NCBI GenBank assembly: GCA_026709745.1
Contig: JAPOSJ010000037.1
Span: 1-23,304 of the forward strand
DNA length: 23,304 nucleotides
From: Candidatus Dadabacteria bacterium
GTDB taxonomy: Bacteria; Desulfobacterota_D; UBA1144; Nemesobacterales; Nemesobacteraceae
Direction: 5' to 3'
Within the stretch, counting starts at the first letter, position 1. Every line of letters begins with the position of its first letter. The translations under genes were made by a program, and so were the position numbers. Shown here piece by piece: positions 14,507-21,719 of the stretch. Below the pieces are notes generated by a model that saw only the letters and a list, made by a program, of their open reading frames with translations, ran no database searches and was not told the DNA's origin.

Positions 14507-15079
14507 ATGGACCCAGAAAAGATATTTTATGGTATAGACGAAGTAGAAAAAAGAAAATATCCGCACAGGTTTATCTTAGCGGCAATTTTCATAGTACTTG
14601 GTTTTGGGGCTTATACGTTTGGGGTTTATCCAGAGAGTTGGTTCTGGAAAAGCGAAGATATTTCCCGGAAACTGATCGTCAGAAACACAGACTCGCAGTG
14701 GATAACCACCAAGAAGGGCTATCTTTTCTTCGTTCGCGGGGAGATTATGAATGAAAGCGACGTGCCAGTAAGCCACATAAGGCTCAGGAGCAGTTTCCAG
14801 GTGTCCGGTCAGACAGTTCACATTCAGGATTTTTACTCAGGTAACACTCTTTCGATGCGGGATCTGAGAAATGCTGACATGGATTACCCTCTTGAAAAAC
14901 TGAGCAGAAAAAGCGGGGATGATTTCTCGGAGTTTACCGGCACCGAGGCTTCGGCCAATTCCAACATAAAGCCTGGCAATACAGTATTCTTCAACACTTT
15001 TTACCTTTCAGTGAACAAGATACTGGGTCTTAAGTACGAAATTGAGATTACGGATTTTGAAGTAATTTCGGAGAGCTAG
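14507..15079 (+). CDS. Single-span membrane protein with DUF3426-like domain
   Basis: A 190-residue protein with an N-terminal cytosolic segment, one membrane helix at about 22-41 ('RFILAAIFIVLGFGAYTFGV') and an outer domain of about 140 residues. The outer domain has the pattern 'GYLFFVRGEIMNESDVPVSH...FYSGNTLSMRDL...IKPGNTVFFNTFYL', which resembles the FxLxG-type domain of DUF3426 proteins. Those often carry an N-terminal zinc finger, which is absent here. Function unknown. It stands alone, 220 bp from the divergent outer-membrane protein gene, with a long gene-free stretch after it. Confidence 0.65.
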   Translation: MDPEKIFYGIDEVEKRKYPHRFILAAIFIVLGFGAYTFGVYPESWFWKSEDISRKLIVRNTDSQWITTKKGYLFFVRGEIMNESDVPVSHIRLRSSFQVSGQTVHIQDFYSGNTLSMRDLRNADMDYPLEKLSRKSGDDFSEFTGTEASANSNIKPGNTVFFNTFYLSVNKILGLKYEIEITDFEVISES

Positions 15080-15105
15080 GAAGATTCAAGCGGTTTGATA
15101 GCACG

Positions 15106-15201
15106 AACTTCCTGTTGGGCATTTATCACGGCGCCTGACCTAGTTGCGTGTCCGCAACAGGCTCTCTTGGCACAGGCTTGATTAGGAAGTTTCTGGTCAG
15201 G
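15106..15201. repeat. Nested inverted repeats (possible structured RNA or mobile-element scar)
   Basis: AACTTCCT (15106-15113) is the exact reverse complement of AGGAAGTT (15184-15191). Inside are CCTGTTG (15111-15117) with CAACAGG (15155-15161), and a perfect hairpin GTTGCG-TGTC-CGCAAC (15143-15158). CCTGACC (15134-15140) also pairs with GGTCAGG (15195-15201). Some pairings exclude each other. No U tract follows, so it is not a plain terminator. It starts 27 bp after the DUF3426-like gene. Confidence 0.4.
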
Positions 15202-15535
15202 TAATCCGTGAATTTAATTCGTAATTAAACTTGCTTTCTTGCTTGTTTTAAGTTTTCAGAAAGGTACTGGTTTTATATAGAATTTAGTCTTCTGAGAAAA
15301 TTCCATTTTACAGAAGCTTTTCAGGAAGATTTCACACTGGATGGGCTACTCATGCTCACACCTTGAGACTGTTCGTGTTCACCGTCGTATCATTCCCGCA
15401 AATCTGATCTTTCCTGTCAATGTTTTCCCATGATATCATCCTTCTTTTGTATCTGTACATGGCCTTAACTCACTTAAATCACTGCATTATTTAAGGGGGG
15501 TGAGCAAATACATGGAAGTTGGGTTTTGCTTTAGG

Positions 15536-15570
15536 TATAATCAATTATCAACAATTCAGTTGTCGGAGGG
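15536..15570 (+). promoter_or_regulatory. -10 element and ribosome-binding site of the autotransporter
   Basis: TATAAT (15536-15541) is followed by GGAGGG (15565-15570), 5 nt before the ATG at 15576. No clear -35 is found at standard spacing. The strong ribosome-binding site fixes the start at 15576, upstream of the G tract, so the tract lies inside the coding region. Confidence 0.5.
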
Positions 15571-15575
15571 TGCTT

Positions 15576-15683
15576 ATGATTATCTTGCGTCGGATTATTG
15601 CCTGTGTTCTGCTTGTATTTATAGGGGGGGGGGGTGATTTGGGCCGCAGACGCTCATGCAGCATGTATTATTACCGGCCCTGA
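15576..15683 (+). CDS. Signal-peptide fragment translated in the present (11-G) state
   Basis: This is what the ribosome would make from the given sequence: 35 residues starting MIILRRIIACVLLVFI, then four Gly from the G tract and an out-of-frame tail ending at a TGA. The basic start and hydrophobic core are those of a Sec signal peptide, but the cleavage region is lost. Twelve G would instead give an immediate TGA after the tract; 7, 10 or 13 G would give the open frame. Confidence 0.7.
   Translation: MIILRRIIACVLLVFIGGGGDLGRRRSCSMYYYRP
15624..15634 (+). repeat. Poly-G tract (G11) in the signal-peptide codons
   Basis: Eleven consecutive G lie within the hydrophobic core of the signal peptide. 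The +1 and -1 states change frame, and only 10 G (or 7 or 13) connects signal peptide to passenger. Long poly-G tracts within 5' coding regions of surface proteins are the classic slipped-strand switches of Campylobacter, Neisseria and Helicobacter. Confidence 0.85.
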
Positions 15684-16827
15684 CAGCGAAGGCGTACGTA
15701 CCAACACCTGTACGGGTACAAATACAGGCCGCCAGCAGGCACGGGGTAACAATACCGAAGAAAAACTGATCCTTGAAAGTGGTGCCTCAATCACAAACAC
15801 CACAGGCCAAGGCATTCTCGGACGTGGCGACGGCGCTGCAACCAATGTGACCGTCGAAACGGCGGGCGACATCACAGCGGCAACCGGCATCCAGTTCGAC
15901 ATGGGCCGCCCCGGTGCGAGCTCAAATGGCCTGTCCACCCTAAAAATCACCGGAGGCACGATCAGTGCCACCGGAACGGGTGTCACATTCAACAACCGTG
16001 CACGCGGCGGTTTCACGTTCATGATGACCGGCGGGTCCATCGGCACCAGCGACAATCGGGTCGGCGGTACTGGCCTCTTGGCAGGCATCCAGGGCCAGGG
16101 CACGGACAGCAACAATGCTATTAACATTGACAGCGACAGCACCATTTATGCCACTGAGCGTGGAATGAGTCTGACGCATGCCGGAGCCGGTAATATCGAC
16201 GTCGCTCTCAAAAGCAACAGCATCATCGACACAATGGGCACGGGCAATCGGGGTGCGGGCGTTTATATCGCACGCAACGGTTCGGGAGATATTAATGTGG
16301 GCAATGCCGGTACAGTAAAATCCGATGGCTTTGATGGCATTTTTGTCCTGAATGAAGCCGACGGCGCCATCATGATCAACCATAGAAGCGGCGGGAGTAT
16401 TCAGTCTGTAAACAACGGTATATATGTCCGGCAAGGCAGTGCTAATGCGGGAGGCAACGGCGCTGTCACAGTCGAGTCAGGTGGCGACATTACTACTACG
16501 GGCGAGACCGGTATCTTTCTTGATCTCAACCGCGGTGTTATGACGGCCGAAGATCAGATAACTGTTAAGCTGCTGACAGGTGGAACGATCAACGCTGGCA
16601 GCACAGGCGTCTTTGTCAACAGCAGAACACAGGGCGGCCTTGTATTCAGCATCGCAAACGGCGCTTCCATCGGCGGCGCCGAAGATGATGCGGCAGTTGG
16701 CCAGACCGGTGCGTCTCTTTCACTCACCAATACGTCAAACTCCAATGCCCTCGATGTTAACAGTGACGGGGCCATCTATGCCCGCTGGCGTGGCCTGTCT
16801 CTCTCGTGCCGGGTCCGGCGCCATTGA
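15634..16827 (+). CDS. Autotransporter passenger, N-terminal fragment
   Basis: An open frame of 397 codons. It covers the end of the signal peptide ('IWAADAHA') and Gly/Asn/Thr-rich beta-helix repeats of the type 'GNIDVALKSNSIIDTMG', 'GDINVGNAGTVKSDGFDGIFV' and 'GGSIQSVNNGIYV'. A long unit beginning at about residue 72 ('VTVETAGDITAATG') recurs at about residue 278 ('VTVESGGDITTTGETG'), a period of about 206 residues. The frame ends a few codons after the (TC)4 tract in unrelated residues (CRVRRH), which shows the break. The apparent GTG start is within the G tract and has no ribosome-binding site of its own; the real start is 15576. Confidence 0.7.
   Translation: MIWAADAHAACIITGPDSEGVRTNTCTGTNTGRQQARGNNTEEKLILESGASITNTTGQGILGRGDGAATNVTVETAGDITAATGIQFDMGRPGASSNGLSTLKITGGTISATGTGVTFNNRARGGFTFMMTGGSIGTSDNRVGGTGLLAGIQGQGTDSNNAINIDSDSTIYATERGMSLTHAGAGNIDVALKSNSIIDTMGTGNRGAGVYIARNGSGDINVGNAGTVKSDGFDGIFVLNEADGAIMINHRSGGSIQSVNNGIYVRQGSANAGGNGAVTVESGGDITTTGETGIFLDLNRGVMTAEDQITVKLLTGGTINAGSTGVFVNSRTQGGLVFSIANGASIGGAEDDAAVGQTGASLSLTNTSNSNALDVNSDGAIYARWRGLSLSCRVRRH
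16798..16805 (+). repeat. (TC)4 dinucleotide tract at the second frame break
   Basis: TCTCTCTC sits exactly where the passenger frame is lost. Adding one TC gives 'GLSLSRAGSGAIEL', which aligns without gaps to 'GMSLTHAGAGNIDV' in the first passenger repeat. Loss of one unit by strand slippage therefore explains the break. Confidence 0.7.
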
Positions 16828-19672
16828 GCTCGACCTCACACAGAACAGCCGCATCGAGACGCAAGAAAGTCTCATCACCGTCGGGGGCCGAACCCTGACG
16901 CGCGGTGCAGGTGTCCATGCCTTCCACAGAGGGACCGGCAACATTGAGATTAACCATAGCGGCACCATCAATTCCGGTAAGGGCACTGGTATCTACGCCC
17001 AACACGATGGTACTGGCGATCTCTCCATCGTCAATTCTGGCACGATCACCAGCGGATTTAATGGTATTGATGCCCGGCGCTTTGATACCGGACGGCTTAG
17101 CATCACCCACAGTGGCAGCATCACATCCTCTTCCGGTCCAGGCATCTATGCCCGACACGATGGCGCCCGATCCGATAATGATAACAACATTCAAGACGTC
17201 GTCATCAACATCAAAGGAGATGTCACGACCACAGATCCGGTCCAGGCGGCCGTCAGAGCCGAGACACGCGGGGCCGCCGGCAATGCTCGCATTTGGATTG
17301 AACACTCCGCTGGGACGGTCACGGGCTATTGGGGTATTTTCGCCGGACCCATGCGCTTCAGCGGCTCGACCTATGAAGACGGCGGTGGGCTGCTTCCCAG
17401 CAGTTTTCCCTCACACAACGGTTATTCAGACCTATTCCGCACAGCGGTTCTCATCAGAGTGGGGGGCACTGCTCGCATTGTGGCCCGCAATCTGCCGGGG
17501 AGCAACAATGAATTCACAGAGGCCCAAACCATGCACCAAGTCGGTTGGGTGTCGCGAGGGCTGGTGGGAAATTATGTAGGTGCCAGTGGCATCACCGTGG
17601 GCGGCGGGGATTATCAAAGGATAGGACAAGAGATCGCCGCGGGAGACAAATTGCAGACAGGGGTCACGCCCGAACTCCGATCCCAGTTTCGGGCCATTTA
17701 CAGTGCTGCACAGGCGTACGGCACTCAAGGGAGATCGCTCGGCAACCTTCTCGACCCCCGGATCCTGGTGGGTGGGTTTACCGGGGATCCTGCGGTCGAC
17801 GCAGACATTGACAGTTACTTCAACACGGGATCTAACTTGGAAAGGTTTCGCGAATTCACGCTGACAGCCCAGGAAAAAGCCGTCCTAGAAGCGGCTTTTG
17901 GAAGCGGAGATCTCAATATGGCACTCAATGCCCTGCCCCCAAGTTACACTGAAGACTACAAGAACACGGTTCGCTGGTATGCCGGTGCCTATAACAACGC
18001 TGACTTCAGGGTCAATGTTCTCAGGAACGGGGAAATAAATTCTGACGGCGATGGCATCCGGCTCATCCGCCGCTTCACGAGTGACAACAACGGCTACTCG
18101 TTCGTTTTTATCGAAGAGGGGGCCAAGGTCATGGCCGGTCGCTACGGCGTCCGCATGAGCGGGGCCGGAATATCTGATAGTGTCCATATACCCGATGATC
18201 CCAATTCTCCCATACCCGAAGGCTCGATTATTTCCCTGCGCAACCAGGTCGTCGAGGTCTATGGAGAGCTGGAAAGCACTGGGCCCGATGGTGCTGCAAT
18301 TGCTCTCCGCGGGGGCGGCCATGTGTTTGTCGGAGCCGATACCATATTACGGTCCGCATCCGGAACAACAATCAAAATTGACGAAGCCGACCCGGGCACC
18401 AACCTGATCATTCAGATTAAAATGAAAGAAGGTGAAAATATTGCGGGTACTTTCAGCCGTGCTGTGCCGGGTCGGATCGTCAACAGCAGCACGACCCGTG
18501 CTTGGGTAGAGGATGAGAATGGCAATTTTTCTCTCGTGCCTGCTAGGACTCAGCCGAGACCAATAACTCCGCCCATACTTCCCACAGATTCTACAGATCC
18601 TACAGATCCAGACCCCACAGATTCTACAGATCCTACAGATCCAGACCCAGAGCCGGGGAAAGAATCACAACCGGAACCTGAGCCAGAATTGCAACCGACA
18701 CCTCCTCCGAATCCTGCTGAACGCATGGTGCAGGGGCCCTACGATGCGTGGATGGATTGTGATGGAACCATGTGTGAGACGCATACAATTTTCGCCCCCC
18801 GGGCCCGCGTCTATGAGGCCCTGCCTGCGGTGCTTCTTGATATGAACAGCGTGTCATGGCGTGATGGTCTCATGCGCGATGAGTCGGGGACTTGGACTGG
18901 CACCATTGCATCCTCTGCCAATCGAGATCTAAAGAACTCTACAACGAACACATCCTACGACGTCGACCGCATAGGTGTGATCCTGGGCCACGATTTCGAG
19001 ACAAATGACAGCGAAACTCTCGGCGTGTTTTTCCAATACCAGAAGGGTACCGCCGAGATTGCGGATGGGGGCAAGATCGACGGCCATGCGATGGGGGCAG
19101 GAGTGAAATACCGCCGGGATTTTGATCCTCTGACCATCGGCCTGCGGGCCTCCATAATATCTTTCACAAACGATCTGTCATCCTCACTCCGTGGGCAGCT
19201 CGCCACCGGAATTATCGGAACCCGGTATGCTGTCGGCATGGAAGCCGGAAACGAGATTGCTCTTTCGGATGCCGTGCTGATGCTGGATGCCGGGTTGACG
19301 TATGCGAGGGTGTCGGCGAACGATTTCACCTCCGTTCTCAAGGATCCCAACGCGTTGAGCGGGACAGCTGAGGTGAAAGTCACTGACATCAGTGGTGAAG
19401 AGACCGCGCTGCATGCACGGGCTGAGTATAGACGCACGGACCTTCAGTGGCCGGTTTTTGCCGGGGCCGGTCTTGAAATCCCGCTCGACAGCAGAGCAGA
19501 GGTCAGGGTTGGAAACACGCTCCTTTCATCTGAGAGGCGCATAGGTGCCAGCCTTCATGGAGGTATTGCACTTGACGATCGCATTGGTGGGGGAGACGCC
19601 GCCTTGTCACTTCGCTACGCCAAGCAAGGAGGGGGTGATACCATCCAGGTGAACCTGACTTACGGATTCTGA
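16806..19672 (+). CDS. Autotransporter passenger C-terminal part, linker and beta-barrel
   Basis: The continuation of the passenger in the next frame, about 955 codons. It has more beta-helix repeats ('GNIEINHSGTINSGKGTGIYA', in part; 'GDLSIVNSGTITSGFNGIDA'; 'GRLSITHSGSITSSSGPGIYA'), then a less repetitive region, an acidic Pro/Asp/Thr linker (18,580-18,700), 'FAPRARVYEALPAVLLDMNS', and an autotransporter barrel from about 18,880. Barrel hallmarks are amphipathic strands such as 'VDRIGVILGHDF' and 'LGVFFQYQKG', and a final 'VNLTYGF' ending in Phe. Without the upstream signal peptide this part cannot be exported. Base composition and codon choice look richer in G+C than the flanking genes, hinting at acquisition by transfer. 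Confidence 0.75.
18581..18646 (+). repeat. Two tandem 33-bp repeats in the linker
   Basis: Two exact, in-frame copies (18581-18613 and 18614-18646) encode the 11-residue unit PTDSTDPTDPD twice, inside which the shorter motif ACAGAT recurs. Because the unit is a multiple of three, copy-number change would lengthen or shorten the linker without breaking the frame. Confidence 0.85.
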
Positions 19673-19704
19673 TTCGTGTTTCATCGCATGAGAAGAAAGC
19701 TCAA

Positions 19705-19733
19705 TTGCTTTATTAAGATGTTTTTAGTAAACT
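19705..19733 (+). promoter_or_regulatory. Candidate promoter for the 19770 gene-guaB-guaA unit
   Basis: TTGCTT (19705-19710) and TAAACT (19728-19733) are spaced by 17 bp, each matching consensus at four of six positions. It lies 36 bp upstream of the first ATG and after the autotransporter stop. Confidence 0.4.
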
Positions 19734-19769
19734 AGCAGCTTCCTCATAAAATAATCCGGTGGTCAGACA

Positions 19770-20144
19770 ATGAAATCTACACGAATAAAAGTAAGTATAA
19801 GTCAGGACGGTTCGCTTTCAAAAGAGTTCATTGAAAGTGTTGATTTCGAGTTTCCGCTCATTCCTAAAAAACTTCTTAAGTCCATGGGATTCGAAAAAGT
19901 GGATGATACGACTTACGTGGGCATGGTATCGGTTTTTCTGAATCTACTTGACAATGAACAGGAAATAGAGATTGAACTCGGGGTGGAGGCTTCGGACGCG
20001 AGAAAGAAAATCCTTGATCTTTTTAAAAAGGGTTTTGAGGGTATGAGCGGGACCCCTGAGGACAAGGAAAAAACGAGTAAGCCCGTGCCGAAAACAAAAA
20101 AAACCAAGGCAAGAAAAGTCTCCACCGCGAAGAAGACAAGCTAG
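19770..20144 (+). CDS. Small hypothetical protein with Lys-rich tail
   Basis: A 124-residue protein with an ordered N-terminal part of about 85 residues ('STRIKVSISQDGSLSKEF', 'FEFPLIPKKLLKSMGFEKV', 'VFLNLLDNEQEIEIELGV') and a C-terminal tail from about residue 95 of Lys, Pro, Thr and Ser ('KTSKPVPKTKKTKARK'). Such tails often contact nucleic acid, but the family is not recognised. It ends 5 bp before guaB and probably shares its message. No signal peptide or membrane segment. Confidence 0.65.
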   Translation: MKSTRIKVSISQDGSLSKEFIESVDFEFPLIPKKLLKSMGFEKVDDTTYVGMVSVFLNLLDNEQEIEIELGVEASDARKKILDLFKKGFEGMSGTPEDKEKTSKPVPKTKKTKARKVSTAKKTS

Positions 20145-20149
20145 CAGCT

Positions 20150-21622
20150 ATGCAGGATTTTCTTTTTCAAGAAGCGCTTACCTTTGATGACGTAATACTC
20201 TCTCCAGAATACTCCGAAGTTCTTCCGAGCGAAGTTGACGTCTCGTCAAGTCTTACACGGCGCATAAACCTTAATATCCCCATACTGAGCGCAGCCATGG
20301 ATACCGTAACGGAATTCCGTACGTCAATCGCCATGGCGCAGGAAGGTGGCATAGGAATAATTCACAGGAATCTCTCCATATCGGCTCAGGCGGGCGAAGT
20401 TGAGAGGGTAAAAAAATATGAAAGCGGAATGATAGTGAATCCTCTAACTGTGCGTCCGGGAACACGGGTCAGAGAAGCCCTTGATATAATGGTTGAAAAA
20501 GATATCTCTGGTCTTCCCGTGGTGAAGCCGGACAATACCCTTCACGGAATAATCACCAACAGGGATATAAGGTTTGAAAAAAAGATGGACCTTAAGATCG
20601 ACAAGATCATGACTCCGAGGAAGAACCTTGTCACCGTAAGGGAAGGCACCACTCTTCTTGAGGCTAAGGAGCTTCTTCACAAGTTCAAGATAGAAAAACT
20701 TCCGGTTGTTGACGACGGTTTCAAGCTCTGCGGTCTTATAACCATGAAAGACATAGAGAAAATAGAGAAGTTTCCAAAGGCGTCCAAAGACGCGATGGGG
20801 AGGCTTCTGGTAGGAGCTGCAGTCGGGGTTGACAAGCACAGTCAAGAGCGGGTCGATGAGCTTGTCACTGCGGGTTGCGATGTAATAGTGCTGGATACGG
20901 CCCATGGACATTCCAAAAGAGTTTTAGACAGTCTGGCGCTCATAAGAAAAAAATACCCTGATATAGACCTGATAGTTGGCAACATAGCCACATCCGAAGC
21001 GGCTGGGGCTCTCATAAAAGCGGGCGCAGACTGCCTTAAGGTAGGGGTTGGTCCGGGGTCTATATGCACAACTCGCGTGGTAGCGGGCATAGGAGTACCG
21101 CAGATAACTGCTATAAGGAATGTTTGCTCAGTGGCGAAAAAAAACTCTATACCCGTAGTGGCAGACGGAGGTATAAAATACTCGGGAGACATAACCAAGG
21201 CGATTGCCGCCGGAGCGGATTCTGTTATGGTAGGCAATCTTCTTGCGGGGTCGGATGAAGCTCCTGGAGAGGTCGTTCTCTATCAGGGCAGAACCTACAA
21301 GGTGTACCGTGGTATGGGTTCGATTGAGGCGATGAGGGCGGGGAGCAGGGACCGCTACGCTCAGGACGACGATGAGATGACCGATACCAAGCTTATTCCC
21401 GAAGGAATAGAGGGAAGAGTTCCCTACAGGGGCAACGTAGGGGCAATAATTTACCAGTTAGTCGGTGGGCTTCGCGCGGGAATGGGCTATACCGGTTCCG
21501 CGACGGTAAAGCAGCTTCAGGAAAATGCGAAATTTGTGAAGATTACCAATGCGGGGCTTCAGGAAAGCCATGTTCACGATATCGTAATTACCAAGGAATC
21601 TCCCAACTACAGGATCGGGTGA
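20150..21622 (+). CDS. guaB: IMP dehydrogenase
   Basis: IMP dehydrogenase, 490 residues, the usual length. It oxidises IMP to XMP with NAD+, the first committed step of GMP synthesis. Visible features: the N-terminal 'ALTFDDVILSPEYS'; two CBS domains at about 95-205 ('MVEKDISGLPVV', 'LHKFKIEKLPVV'); the catalytic Cys306 in 'GVGPGSICTTRVVAGIGVPQ'; and 'VADGGIKYSGD' with the IMP phosphate-binding loop 'GADSVMVGNLLAG'. The flap has 'YRGMGSIEAM' and 'EGIEGRVPYRG'. All key residues look intact. It is followed by guaA after about 100 bp, the common guaBA order. Confidence 0.97.
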   Translation: MQDFLFQEALTFDDVILSPEYSEVLPSEVDVSSSLTRRINLNIPILSAAMDTVTEFRTSIAMAQEGGIGIIHRNLSISAQAGEVERVKKYESGMIVNPLTVRPGTRVREALDIMVEKDISGLPVVKPDNTLHGIITNRDIRFEKKMDLKIDKIMTPRKNLVTVREGTTLLEAKELLHKFKIEKLPVVDDGFKLCGLITMKDIEKIEKFPKASKDAMGRLLVGAAVGVDKHSQERVDELVTAGCDVIVLDTAHGHSKRVLDSLALIRKKYPDIDLIVGNIATSEAAGALIKAGADCLKVGVGPGSICTTRVVAGIGVPQITAIRNVCSVAKKNSIPVVADGGIKYSGDITKAIAAGADSVMVGNLLAGSDEAPGEVVLYQGRTYKVYRGMGSIEAMRAGSRDRYAQDDDEMTDTKLIPEGIEGRVPYRGNVGAIIYQLVGGLRAGMGYTGSATVKQLQENAKFVKITNAGLQESHVHDIVITKESPNYRIG

Positions 21623-21719
21623 TAAGGGTTTTCTTGTCTCCTAAATCAGGTTTTAAGAGGCGTAAATTCTTGCTGAGGATTCTTCTGACTTGACTGAGAC
21701 AGGGCAAGGCGGTCTTAGA

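Larger units (their letters stand above)
15080..15575. other. Gene-free stretch with inverted repeats before the autotransporter
   Basis: About 500 bp with no convincing coding region on either strand. It is AT-rich in its middle part. It holds nested inverted repeats at 15106-15201, a 17-bp palindrome at 15213-15229 (TTTAATT-cgt-AATTAAA), a G6 run at 15495-15500, and the promoter and ribosome-binding site of the autotransporter at its right end. No tRNA or recognised riboswitch is seen. Confidence 0.6.
15576..19672 (+). pseudogene. Autotransporter (type Va) gene, out of frame at two simple repeats; likely phase-variable
   Basis: One gene spread over three frames. Translation from the ATG at 15576 reads MIILRRIIACVLLVFI, then enters a run of 11 G and stops at 15683 after 35 residues. 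With one G fewer the frame continues as GGGVIWAADAHA-ACIITG, completing a textbook signal peptide, and runs through a beta-helical passenger to the (TC)4 tract at 16798-16805. There the frame breaks again and stops at 16827. One more TC unit joins it to the frame that runs to 19672. The repaired gene is 4098 nt, exactly 1366 codons including the stop. The layout is signal peptide, repetitive passenger (about 30-990), Pro/Asp/Glu-rich linker, and 12-stranded barrel ending in Phe. As given, no surface protein can be made. This could be an OFF phase variant, a decayed gene or a consensus error at the repeats. Confidence 0.85.

Noticed and set aside
15106..15191. A tRNA-like molecule (8-bp acceptor-like stem, 86 nt)
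   Set aside because: No T-loop GTTCGA, no anticodon arm and no CCA; the inner pairings do not form a cloverleaf.
15495..15500. G6 run upstream of the autotransporter promoter as a second phase switch
   Set aside because: Too short to be hypermutable and not placed between recognisable -35 and -10 elements.
15654..19437. Long open frames on the minus strand across the autotransporter
   Set aside because: They are antisense shadows in G+C-rich repetitive sequence, with no ribosome-binding sites and no recognisable protein family.
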